Assembly (NCBI RefSeq): GCF_014650075.1
Contig: NZ_BMUG01000008.1
Coordinates: 434,001 to 498,000 of the forward strand
Direction of reading: 5' to 3'
DNA length: 64,000 nucleotides
From: Streptomyces microflavus
GTDB taxonomy: Bacteria; Actinomycetota; Actinomycetes; Streptomycetales; Streptomycetaceae
The first letter of the stretch is position 1. Every line of letters starts with the position of its first letter. The position numbers and the translations under genes are program-made. Under the pieces are notes generated by a model, which made no database searches, was not told where the DNA came from, and saw only the letters and a program-made list of their open reading frames with translations. Below are positions 50,380 through 58,688 of the stretch, one piece after another.

Positions 50380-51218
50380 GCCCCGGCTCCTTCCGCCGTG
50401 GGGATCTTCACCCGCGTCTCGTAGGCGGCGCGGGCCTGGTAGTCGGTGGTGCGCAGCAGTTGGTCGGCCTTGAGGAAGCGGCCCATACCGTCGCGCCAGG
50501 GCTGGGGCAGCAGGAACAGGGAGCGGGTGACCGGGTTGGTCCAGCCGGGCACGTACCGGTTGTAGACGGGGCGGCGGGCGGTGCGCAGTACGGACGTGGC
50601 GATGTCCTTGGGGGTGAGCAGGGGCACGAAGCGGCCCTTGCCGACGCCGGAGGTCAGCTCGGTCTGGGCGGGGATGGGCAGAATGATGGAGAGGTCCACC
50701 CCGGAGCCGCGCAGTTCGGCCCGTACGCCTTCGGACAGTCCGACGACGCCGTGTTTGGCGGCGGAGTAGGTGGCGCAGCCGGGGAGGCCGATCATGCCGA
50801 CGGCGGAGACCATGTTGATGATGTGGCCGCGGCCGCGGGCACGCATGGGGCCGATGGCGGTCTTCATGCCGTTGAGGGTGCCGAGGAGGTTGACGCCGAG
50901 CTGGTGGGTGGTGTCTTCGGCGGACTCGTTCTCGAACCGTCCGACGATCATCTCGCCGGCGTTGTTGACGAAGATGTCGATCTCGCCGAGGTCGGCTTCG
51001 ACCGCTTTCCAGAATGTCTGGACGCTGTCGGGGTCGGTGACGTCGAGCGGGTAGGCGTGGGCACCGATGTCGGCGGCCACCTTGGTCGCGACGTCGTGGT
51101 TGCGGGCACCGATGGCGACTTTCGCGCCTTGGGCGATGAACAGTTCGGCGGTGGCGCGGCCGATGCCGCGGCTGCCGCCGGTGATGGCGACGACCTTGTT
51201 GTTGATGTCCCTGGGCAC
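50376..51218 (-). CDS. Short-chain dehydrogenase/reductase
   Basis: A 280-residue classical SDR. The nucleotide-binding site is TGGSRGIG (13-20), then NNAG (85-88) and the catalytic set Ser138, Tyr151 and Lys155 (YSAAK). Arg at the end of the second strand (GARN) favours NADP(H). The extra C-terminal ~50 residues (from NPVTRSLFLLPQPW) resemble membrane-associated SDRs. It likely reduces a ketone or aldehyde in the pathway. The GTG start has a strong AGGAGGA upstream. Confidence 0.87.
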   Translation of the reverse strand: MPRDINNKVVAITGGSRGIGRATAELFIAQGAKVAIGARNHDVATKVAADIGAHAYPLDVTDPDSVQTFWKAVEADLGEIDIFVNNAGEMIVGRFENESAEDTTHQLGVNLLGTLNGMKTAIGPMRARGRGHIINMVSAVGMIGLPGCATYSAAKHGVVGLSEGVRAELRGSGVDLSIILPIPAQTELTSGVGKGRFVPLLTPKDIATSVLRTARRPVYNRYVPGWTNPVTRSLFLLPQPWRDGMGRFLKADQLLRTTDYQARAAYETRVKIPTAEGAGA

Positions 51219-51260
51219 GGGGTCCTCCTGATGTCACGTGTGGTCGGTGAGGCGGGGCGG

Positions 51261-51794
51261 TCAGGCGAGGATGCGGAAGGCGCGGTTGTGCCAGATCAGC
51301 GGATGACCGCCGCGGTGGCCGAGCTGGCGCACCCGGGCGGTGAGGATGGTGTGGTCGCCGCCCGGGAAGGTGTCTTGGACGTCGCACGTCAGCCATGCCA
51401 ATGCCTCATCCAGTACCGGCAGCCGGTCGATGAGGTGGTGGGGGGTGCCGGCGAACCGGTCGGCCTGGCGCACGCTGCCGTCGGCGAAGCGCTTGGCGAG
51501 GTGTGCCTGTTCTTCGCGCAGTACGTTGACCGCGAAGGCTCCGGTGGTGCGGATACGGGCCAGGGTGCGGCTGTGGTTGTCCGCGCAGGCCAGGATCAGT
51601 GGCGGGTCCAGGGACAGGGAGCACACGGCGCTGGCTGTCATACCCGCTGCCCCGCTTCCGTCGCTCTCGCACGTCGTCAGCACGGTCACGGGGGTGGGCA
51701 GATGGGCGAGCAGGTCTTTGAAACGCTGTGCAGTCACCGTTTTTCCCGCACCGTTCACCTCGGGCGGCTGGGTGGTGGTGAGGGAGCCGGTCAC
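51261..51794 (-). CDS. NAD(P)H:flavin reductase, two-component monooxygenase partner
   Basis: A 177-residue flavin reductase of the HpaC/RutF/VlmR class (FMN-binding split barrel). Typical segments are LPTPVTVLTTCESDG, GMTASAVCSLSLDPPLILACAD (flavin-binding TASA...SLDPP) and GAFAVNVL. Such enzymes give reduced flavin to a separate oxygenase. The likely partner is the acyl-CoA-dehydrogenase-fold protein encoded at 54802, as in the VlmR/VlmH pair of valanimycin biosynthesis. The GTG overlaps the SRPBCC stop. Confidence 0.87.
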   Translation of the reverse strand: MTGSLTTTQPPEVNGAGKTVTAQRFKDLLAHLPTPVTVLTTCESDGSGAAGMTASAVCSLSLDPPLILACADNHSRTLARIRTTGAFAVNVLREEQAHLAKRFADGSVRQADRFAGTPHHLIDRLPVLDEALAWLTCDVQDTFPGGDHTILTARVRQLGHRGGHPLIWHNRAFRILA

Positions 51795-52273
51795 GGTGTG
51801 TCCGCGGGGACGGGTACGGGTTCGGGGGCGGTGAGGGTGATGTGGTCCCCGAGCAGGCCCAGGAGAATGAGGCTGATGGCTTCGGTGAGGGCCTGGCAGG
51901 CTATGGGGTCGATGATCGCGGCCAGGCTGGGCATGCCGAGGTCGAAGGTGGCGGTGAAGCGTACGGTGACCGCGCCGTCCGGGTGGCTGTAGACCTTCCA
52001 GCTGCCGTCGAAGGTGTCGAAGTCGCCGTCGGTCTGGGTGAAGTCGATGGACAGGGTGTCGGCGTTGATGCGGTCGCGTTCGGACCAGCACAGGATGCCG
52101 TTGCGGAAGTTTACCGACCAGTCCGAGTCCAAGGTGTCGCCGCCGGTGTCGGTGACGGACACTTCGCGGACGGCGTCGGTGTACTTGGGGTAGGCGGCGA
52201 AGTCCCGCAGCCGGTCGAAGACGTCTGCGGCGGAGGCTTGGGGTATGAGGGCGTCGAGGGTCACCTCGGGCAT
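51791..52273 (-). CDS. SRPBCC (START-like) protein
   Basis: A 160-residue single-domain helix-grip protein of the polyketide-cyclase/SRPBCC superfamily: ADVFDRLRDFAAYPKYTDAV, DWSVNFRNGILCWSERD, a strand with DGDFDTFDGSW, and the long C-terminal helix ACQALTEAISLILLGLLGD. It forms a hydrophobic pocket and may bind, cyclise or position a lipid-like intermediate. A broken paralogue lies at 63079-63492. The ATG follows the aminotransferase stop by one base. Confidence 0.82.
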   Translation of the reverse strand: MPEVTLDALIPQASAADVFDRLRDFAAYPKYTDAVREVSVTDTGGDTLDSDWSVNFRNGILCWSERDRINADTLSIDFTQTDGDFDTFDGSWKVYSHPDGAVTVRFTATFDLGMPSLAAIIDPIACQALTEAISLILLGLLGDHITLTAPEPVPVPADTP

Positions 52274-52274
52274 G

Positions 52275-53561
52275 TCAGCGTGTCTCCTTCGTCGAAGTGG
52301 TCGTACGGGCGAGTGCAGTGGCCGCGGAGGTGAACGCGCGGCTGATCCAGTCCAGATCGGAGGGCGTGAGCACCGCAGGAGGGGTCAGGCGTACGACCCT
52401 GTGTGCATTGAGGGAGTGATTGACGAGGAGCCCGGCTTCCAGCAGGTTCAGGACAAGTTCTCCGGCGGCGCCTTCGTCGCGCATCTCGATGCCGATGAGC
52501 AGGCCGCGTCCGCGGATGTCGGCTACCGCGTTGCCGAGTAGCGGTGTGAGCGCGTCATGGAGGCGGGTCATCAGCTCTTCGCCGAGCGTGCGGGCGCGCT
52601 CCACCAGATTCTCGTCGTGGATCGCGGTGACAGCGGCTGCGGCAGCGGCCATGGCGACCGGTGAGGCGGCGAAGGTGGAGGTGTGGAGGTAGGGGTCCTT
52701 GTCGAACGGGGCGTACGCCTGCGGTGTGGCGATGGCCGCGGCGACGGGAATGACGCCGCCGCTGAGGTTCTTCCCGACCAGCATCACGTCCGGGCGCAGC
52801 CCTTCCGCGTCCGCGCCCCACCAGGTGCCGAGACGGCCGAGTCCGGTCTGGATCTCGTCCAGGACGAACATGGCGTCGTGCTCGGCGCACAGCTGCTGTA
52901 CCTGTGTCAGGTAGCCGGGCGGTGGCAGGACTGCGCCGCCCTCGCCCTGCATGGGTTCGAGGATCACGCAGGCCGGGTCGCCGCCGGCGAGGGTCTGCTT
53001 CAGGGCATCGGCGTCGCCGTAGGGGACGTGTTCGGCCGGCAGCAGGGGTCTGAACGGGTCTTGGTAGAGGGGCTTGGCCGTGACAGCGAGGGCGCCGGTG
53101 GTCTTGCCGTGGTAGCCGCCGATGGCGGAGATCAGCCGGTGCTTGCCGTGCGCGCGTGCCAGCTTGATCGCCGTCTCGGTCGCTTCGGCACCGGAGTTGA
53201 CGAAGTGCACCCTTTCCAGCCCGGGCGGGGCCACGGCGGCGAGCGCCGCCGCCGCGATTGCCGCGGTTGGTTCCAGCAGCAGCCGGGTGGCCATGGGATG
53301 GCGCTGTATCTGTTCGATCACCGCCTTGACCACACGCGGGTGTCGGTGACCGAGGAGGAAGACCCCGTACCCGCCGCAGTCCAGGTATTCGTTGGCGTCC
53401 GCGTCCCAGACGCGGCTGCCTTCCGAGGCGACCTCCATGGCCGCGCCGGTCAGTGATGCGAGACGGGCCCGGCCTTTGCTCAGGTGGCGCCGGTAGATGC
53501 CCAGTATTTCAGCTGCCGACAGCTCGGAGGCGTGCGGGACGGGCAGGGTCAGTTCCCTCAT
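52275..53561 (-). CDS. Class III (acetylornithine-type) aminotransferase
   Basis: A 428-residue PLP-dependent aminotransferase. PLP is bound by Lys264 (LVGKNLSGG), with NSGAEATE (122-129) for phosphate and DEIQTGLGR (235-243) for the ring nitrogen. Class III enzymes often act on omega-amines or aldehydes. The coupled upstream gene encodes a reductase-like protein, so amination of an aldehyde to a primary amine is a reasonable inference. The ATG overlaps the upstream stop by 4 bp. Confidence 0.9.
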   Translation of the reverse strand: MRELTLPVPHASELSAAEILGIYRRHLSKGRARLASLTGAAMEVASEGSRVWDADANEYLDCGGYGVFLLGHRHPRVVKAVIEQIQRHPMATRLLLEPTAAIAAAALAAVAPPGLERVHFVNSGAEATETAIKLARAHGKHRLISAIGGYHGKTTGALAVTAKPLYQDPFRPLLPAEHVPYGDADALKQTLAGGDPACVILEPMQGEGGAVLPPPGYLTQVQQLCAEHDAMFVLDEIQTGLGRLGTWWGADAEGLRPDVMLVGKNLSGGVIPVAAAIATPQAYAPFDKDPYLHTSTFAASPVAMAAAAAAVTAIHDENLVERARTLGEELMTRLHDALTPLLGNAVADIRGRGLLIGIEMRDEGAAGELVLNLLEAGLLVNHSLNAHRVVRLTPPAVLTPSDLDWISRAFTSAATALARTTTSTKETR

Positions 53562-54631
53562 GCCACGACCTGCGCAGTCTGGAGGTCAGCCGTCGGGGCG
53601 GTGCGGACCATGCCCTTGGCCCGGGCCATGTAGGTGACCGAAGTTCGCAGTGCGGATTCGAGTCCACTGCTGCTGAGCGCGGCAGGGAGCCCTTTCTGGC
53701 CGAGGCTGTTGGGGAAGACGTGTCCGTGGGCGAACAGGGCGGTCATGGCGAGCATGTCGTCGAAGCGGCGCCTGGCCCGGGGGTGCAGGTTGGCGATGAA
53801 GACCGGCCGGATCAGGCGGTCGACCATTTCGGGGCCCACGATGCGCGGCCGCGCGGCGTCCAGACCCAGCCGGTCCGCGGTCTCCTGGATGACTTCCAGG
53901 GCCCGGTCGGTTCTCAGGGCGTCGGTGCCGGCGGTGACCCACACCTCGCCATCGCGGGTGCCCTGCCGGATGAGACGGGCGATGGTGGCCGCGACCACGT
54001 CCTGAGGTACGAAGTCCACGGGCGAGTGCGCCGGTACGGGAACCAGGGGCAGGAGGCCGCGCAGCAGCCCGTGGATGACGCCGTGCATACCCTGGAACGC
54101 GGAGATCGCCCCGGTGGCTGCGTCTCCGATCACCACCGACGGGCGGACGATGACCGCCGGGATGCCGGAGGACCTCACGATGTCCTCACCGGCCCGCTTG
54201 GAGTCGAGGTAGTCCTCCGGGCGGGCGGTCGCATCCCCGTGGTCCTGGCCCATCTGGGCGCGGGTCAGGTCGGTGCGGTCCACGAATGCGGTCGACACGT
54301 GATACATCACGGCGTCGGCGTCAGTGGTGAGCTCCACCATCTGCCGGGTGCCGGCTGCATTGAGGGCGTGGGTGGCCTCGGGCCCGCTGGAGAAGCCGGT
54401 GATGGCCGCGCAGTGCACCACGGCATCGACACGGGAGCAGAGGCGTTGGTAGGCGTCCTGGTCGAGACCTAGGAGCGGCGCGGTCAAGTCTCCGACGAGC
54501 TGCTCGTCAGCGCCGGGCGCAGGGGTGCGGTGGATCAGGGCGATGACATGGCAGTCGGACAGCTGGGGCAGCAGGGCGCTGCCCACGACACCGGACGCAC
54601 CGGTGAGCAGAACTGTGGGACCAAGGGGCAC
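53558..54631 (-). CDS. NAD-dependent epimerase/thioester-reductase-like extended SDR
   Basis: A ~357-residue extended SDR. The cofactor loop is TGASGVVGS close to the N-terminus; later come VHCAAIT, HVSTAFVDR and a YLDSKRAGE segment (catalytic Tyr and Lys). The HVSTA(F/Y)V block is typical of NAD_binding_4 proteins, that is fatty-acyl or thioester reductases (male-sterility type), rather than sugar epimerases. It might release an acyl thioester as an aldehyde for the aminotransferase. The start is uncertain: GTG 54631 suits the Rossmann start; GTG 54646 and ATG 54658 are alternatives. Confidence 0.8.
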   Translation of the reverse strand: MPLGPTVLLTGASGVVGSALLPQLSDCHVIALIHRTPAPGADEQLVGDLTAPLLGLDQDAYQRLCSRVDAVVHCAAITGFSSGPEATHALNAAGTRQMVELTTDADAVMYHVSTAFVDRTDLTRAQMGQDHGDATARPEDYLDSKRAGEDIVRSSGIPAVIVRPSVVIGDAATGAISAFQGMHGVIHGLLRGLLPLVPVPAHSPVDFVPQDVVAATIARLIRQGTRDGEVWVTAGTDALRTDRALEVIQETADRLGLDAARPRIVGPEMVDRLIRPVFIANLHPRARRRFDDMLAMTALFAHGHVFPNSLGQKGLPAALSSSGLESALRTSVTYMARAKGMVRTAPTADLQTAQVVA

Positions 54632-54801
54632 GATCGAGCACCTCACGAAGAAGTTCAACGGACGTACAGGGCAGAGATGGTCGCGGCGACGCCCCGTCGG
54701 CGGGTGCCAGGGCTTCGTGGCACGGTGATGTCCTGCCCGGGAGGGGGCGCGAAGAGACGTGGGAGCGAAGCGACGGGTTCGGGATCGGACCAGTCGTGGG
54801 A

Positions 54802-55965
54802 TCAGGGGATGCGCAGGTGTGCGTGGCCGGCGAAGTACTCAGCCAGCGGGGCGGCCATACGGGCGCGGGAGGGGGGGTGGAAGGCCAGCGCTCGGCAGGC
54901 GGAGTTGAGGTAGGCGACGTCCGGGGAACCGATGAATGCCATCCCTCCCAATGCTTCCAGCGTCACCGACAGCACGCGTCCGATCGTGTCCTGCGCGGCA
55001 TAGCGGCACATCAGCGACCGTGCCAGGGTGTCCTGGCTGATTCCGCTGGCCGTGTCGGCGGCGAGCCCCTCCAGGGCGAGCACGGCGGCTTCGACAGCGG
55101 CGACCGCGTCGGCTTGCACTGCCGGGTCCACCCGCTGGTTGAGCAGGATGCGTTCGACGAGAGCGGAGACTGCGCCCAGGTAGCTGGCGGTCATGAGGGT
55201 TTCGAACCAGACGAATCCGACGGTCTGCAGCTGGTCGAGTCGGCCGTCCGCGGTGACGTCGGTGCGCACCAGCAGCTCGGGCGGTACTTCGACGTCGTCG
55301 AGGACGACTTCGTCGCTCTCGGCGCCGGCCAGGATCGGACTGCCCCAGAACGGCTTGACGGAGACCCCTGGTGAGTCTGCGGGGATGAGAGCAATGGCGA
55401 GTTGCTCGGTGCCGTCCGGGCCGGGAAGGGGCAGGGATGCGGTGAGCAGATTCATGGAGCGGGCCAGGCTGCAGGGCTTTTTCGACCCGCTGAGGAACAC
55501 CTTGTCGCCGTCGGTGCGGGCGGTCAGGGCCGGGTTGAGAATGCCCTGGCCGGTCCGGCCTTCGGCGAAACCGGAGGCGAGCAGCAGGTTGTCCTTCGCG
55601 ATCGCCGCGAGCAGCATCCATTCCAGGCCGCTGCTGGTGGCTGCCGCCTCCACCAAGGACGCCACGGAGAAGTGGTGCATCGTGGTGGCCACAGCAAGCG
55701 ACGGCGAGCGGGATCCGAGCGCGCGCTGGACGCGCACGGCGGTGAGCAGGTCCGCGCCCTTGCCACCGTGCTCGCTGGGCACCAGAAGGCCCGGTCCGCC
55801 GGCTTCGGTGAACAGCTTCACCCCGGGGCCGCCGGCTGCCTCCAGCTCCGTCAACGACGACGCGGCGAGGAGTCCGTCCAGGCCGGGCAACAGTGTTTCG
55901 ACGATGGTGCGTTCACGCTGCAGATAGCGCATTGGACCGGGTCCCCCACCTGGTTGGTTTGACAT
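54802..55965 (-). CDS. Acyl-CoA-dehydrogenase-fold protein, possible amine N-hydroxylase
   Basis: A 387-residue flavoprotein of the acyl-CoA dehydrogenase superfamily. A helical N-domain (~10-125), beta-domain (~130-235; SGSKKPCSLARSMNLLTAS) and C-terminal helical bundle are visible. The usual ACAD catalytic Glu context is not apparent, and there is no CoA ligase or ETF gene nearby. A flavin reductase in the operon suggests the group D monooxygenase subclass, as VlmH (isobutylamine N-hydroxylase, about the same length) or KijD3. It is the first gene of the operon. Start: ATG 55965 taken; ATG 55932 (MRYLQRE) has a better ribosome site. Confidence 0.78.
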   Translation of the reverse strand: MSNQPGGGPGPMRYLQRERTIVETLLPGLDGLLAASSLTELEAAGGPGVKLFTEAGGPGLLVPSEHGGKGADLLTAVRVQRALGSRSPSLAVATTMHHFSVASLVEAAATSSGLEWMLLAAIAKDNLLLASGFAEGRTGQGILNPALTARTDGDKVFLSGSKKPCSLARSMNLLTASLPLPGPDGTEQLAIALIPADSPGVSVKPFWGSPILAGAESDEVVLDDVEVPPELLVRTDVTADGRLDQLQTVGFVWFETLMTASYLGAVSALVERILLNQRVDPAVQADAVAAVEAAVLALEGLAADTASGISQDTLARSLMCRYAAQDTIGRVLSVTLEALGGMAFIGSPDVAYLNSACRALAFHPPSRARMAAPLAEYFAGHAHLRIP

Positions 55966-56237
55966 GTATCAGCCAGTTCGGCAGTCCCGCATGCGGAGTG
56001 CGGGTCAGGTGCCGTCAGCGGCGTCGCCAACGCTACGAGGCGCATTTGCAGCAGTCCTGCAGCGGAAATGCAGGTTCCGCTCATGAGTTCGACAGGGTGG
56101 GGTGAGAGCTGAGCTGTATCGGAAGCCGGCCATCCGTGCACGCGCCCGGCCGTCGAGGCAGGAGGCACGCGTTCACAGGGTGGGGTCCTGGGCTGATGCC
56201 CGGCCCCCACCCTGTGCGGTCGTGGGAGAGATGCTGT
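55966..56237. promoter_or_regulatory. Control region of the NOS operon
   Basis: This separates the first biosynthetic gene from the 3' end of the exporter gene. It contains related TGCAG/ATTTGCAG/AAATGCAG repeats around 56040-56085 and a short dyad CCCGCATGCGGAG near 55986, candidates for operator sites. No regulator gene sits beside it, but a two-component system lies at 58689-60843. Confidence 0.4.
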
Positions 56238-58499
56238 CTAGTCGTCGAGGCCGATCTTCTGGTGCAGGCGTGCCAGGGGGCGGGGGGCCCACCAGTTGGC
56301 GCGTCCGGCCAGGCGCATGAAGGCCGGTACGAGGATGCCGCGCACGAGGGTGGCGTCGACGATCACGGCGAGCGCGAGGCCCACTCCCAGGAGTTTGAGC
56401 GGGGTGAGCCCGGAGGTGGCGAAGGCGAGCAGGACGGTGGCGACCAGCGCGGCGGCAGCGGTCACCAGTCGGCCGGTGCGCTCAAGGCCCCAGGCGACGG
56501 CCGAGATGTTATCTCCAGTGCGGTGGTACTCCTCCTTGATGCGTGAGAGAAGGAAGACCTCGTAGTCCATGGACAGGCCGAAGGCGACGCAGAACATGAG
56601 GATGGGAGTGTCGATGTCGAGCATGCCGGTGACGGTGAAGTCACCGACGAGCCAGCGAAGATGACCGTCCTGGAAGATGTAGACCATCGCCCCGAAGGTG
56701 GCTGTGAGGCTGAGCAGGTTCAGCGCGATGGCCTTCAAGGGGATGAGCAGGCTGCCGGTGAACAGGAACAGCAGCACCATCGTCGAGACGGCGATGATGC
56801 CGAGCGCCCAGGGCAGCTTGTCTGCGAGGGTGTCTTTGGAGTCGACGAGCAGGGCGGCCTGGCCGCCTACGAGGGCGGTGCCGGGCGCGGGCTGGGCTCG
56901 GATGGTGTCGACCAGGTCCATGCCGCGCTCGGAGTACGGCTCGGTGTCGGAGACCACCGACAGCCAGGTGCCCCGGTCCGCCTTGAACCGGGCGGAGGCC
57001 GGTCCCGGCGGGGCGACCTGCCGTCCTTCGCTGTAGGAGCCGGTGAGGGCGTCGACGCGGGTGATACCGGGCACGGTCGACAACTGCTCGGCGTACCCGG
57101 CCAGTTCGGTGGACTGGGCCTGGGCGCTGAGGTCGGGCAGGACGACGTTCAGGGGCGATCCCTCCCGGTTGTCGAACTCCTCGCGCAGGACTTGGGCGCC
57201 TTGGTGGGCCGGCGAGCTGGCGGGCAGGACCCGGTCGTCGCTGTCGCCGAACTCGGCGCGCAGGAACGGCAGGCCGAGGGCGACCAGGATTGCGGTGACG
57301 GTGAGGGCGAAGGGAAGCGGGCGGCGCATGACCGCCATGGCCAGCTTGTGCCAGAACCCTTCCCGGTCGGTGTGCGCGGTGGCGGCTTTGGCGTTGCGGC
57401 GGAAGAGGCGGCGCACGTTGAGGGAGTCGATGCGGTGGCCGAGGACGGCAAGCAGGGCGGGCAGGATGATGACGGACCCGAGGGCGGCCAGGATCACCAC
57501 GGCGATGCCGGAGTAGGCGAAGGAGCGCAGGTGGTACATGGGGAAGACCAGCATCGCCGAGAGAGATACGGCGACGGTGAGGGCGGAGAAGAGCACCGTG
57601 CGGCCGGCGGTGCGTACGGACTGGGCGATCGCCTCGTGCACGGTGCGGCCGCGGGCCAGTTCTTCCCGGTAGCGGGTGACGATGAAGAGGCTGTAGTCGA
57701 TGGCCAGGCCCAGGCCGAGGGCGGTGGTGATGTTGACGGAGAACACCGACACCTGGACGACCATGTCGAGCAGGCGCAGGATGACGAAGGACCCGATGAC
57801 GGCGAGGATGCCGACCGCGAGGGGAGTGCTGGCCGCCACGACGCTGCCGAAGACGAGCAGCAGGATGATCAGCACGAGAGGTCCGGAGAGCAGCTCTGCC
57901 TTGGTGAGGTCTTCCTCGCTGCGCTTTTCGATCTCCATGCGTACGGCGGTCACGCCGGTGGCGGTGACCTTGAGGGGACCGCGGTCGCCGACCACTTCGG
58001 GGACGATCCGGGCGGCGGTCTTGCGGACCTGGTCCTCGTCGCCGGCCAGCCGCACCATGATCAGGCCGGTCGTGCCGTCCTTCGAGCGGAGTGTGGGCGC
58101 CTTGCCGAGAGTCCAGTAGGAAGCGGCCTGAACGACGCCCGGCTCATCGGCGAGCTGCTTTGTCAGCGCTGTTCCTTCGCTGCTGACCGGGGCGGCGTTG
58201 ATGTCCTTGTCGGCAGCTGCGATGAACACCAGGTGCGGGGACCCGCCTTCGAAGCGGGTGTTAAGCAGTTCATCCGCGAGGGCGGACTCCGAGGCGGGAA
58301 CGGTAATGCCGCCTTCGGACAGTCGGCTTTCGACGTCGGATCCGAACGGTACGGCCACGACCAGAGCCGCCAGGGTGACCAGCAGGACCAGCAGTCTGCG
58401 GCGGGCCAGCCATCGGCCCATGCGAGCCAGTCCACGGGCTGGTACCGGTGGCACGGTGTCGGGAGCGGTCTCACTACGGACGGTGGATGCGGAACCCAC
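56238..58499 (-). CDS. MMPL/RND-family exporter
   Basis: A 753-residue RND-type transporter of the MMPL group (MmpL/ActII-3 like). There are two repeats, each with one TM helix, a large extracellular loop and a five-TM cluster: the first TM at ~32-50 (LLVLLVTLAALVVAVPFG), clusters at ~195-350 and ~570-735. Conserved DYSLFIVTRYREE and DYEVFLLSRIKEE motifs carry the Asp-Tyr pairs for proton coupling. Streptomyces members export polyketide- or lipid-like products, so this is probably the exporter for the NOS cluster. GTG start with AAGGAGAA. Confidence 0.9.
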   Translation of the reverse strand: MGSASTVRSETAPDTVPPVPARGLARMGRWLARRRLLVLLVTLAALVVAVPFGSDVESRLSEGGITVPASESALADELLNTRFEGGSPHLVFIAAADKDINAAPVSSEGTALTKQLADEPGVVQAASYWTLGKAPTLRSKDGTTGLIMVRLAGDEDQVRKTAARIVPEVVGDRGPLKVTATGVTAVRMEIEKRSEEDLTKAELLSGPLVLIILLLVFGSVVAASTPLAVGILAVIGSFVILRLLDMVVQVSVFSVNITTALGLGLAIDYSLFIVTRYREELARGRTVHEAIAQSVRTAGRTVLFSALTVAVSLSAMLVFPMYHLRSFAYSGIAVVILAALGSVIILPALLAVLGHRIDSLNVRRLFRRNAKAATAHTDREGFWHKLAMAVMRRPLPFALTVTAILVALGLPFLRAEFGDSDDRVLPASSPAHQGAQVLREEFDNREGSPLNVVLPDLSAQAQSTELAGYAEQLSTVPGITRVDALTGSYSEGRQVAPPGPASARFKADRGTWLSVVSDTEPYSERGMDLVDTIRAQPAPGTALVGGQAALLVDSKDTLADKLPWALGIIAVSTMVLLFLFTGSLLIPLKAIALNLLSLTATFGAMVYIFQDGHLRWLVGDFTVTGMLDIDTPILMFCVAFGLSMDYEVFLLSRIKEEYHRTGDNISAVAWGLERTGRLVTAAAALVATVLLAFATSGLTPLKLLGVGLALAVIVDATLVRGILVPAFMRLAGRANWWAPRPLARLHQKIGLDD

Positions 58500-58688
58500 G
58501 GCTTCTCCTTGAGGATTGACTAGGGCGCGCCAGCCCGGGGGAGGACGCGCGCGAAAGGGCAGGATGAGGGCCCGGCACGCCGGACCGGGGCCGGGGCCGG
58601 GCTTGTTAGATCGGGCGTCAGCATAGGAAGGCGTCGGTCAGCGGCCGGACAGCTCACGTGCAGGAGAGATGCAGGACACGGCCCGGGG

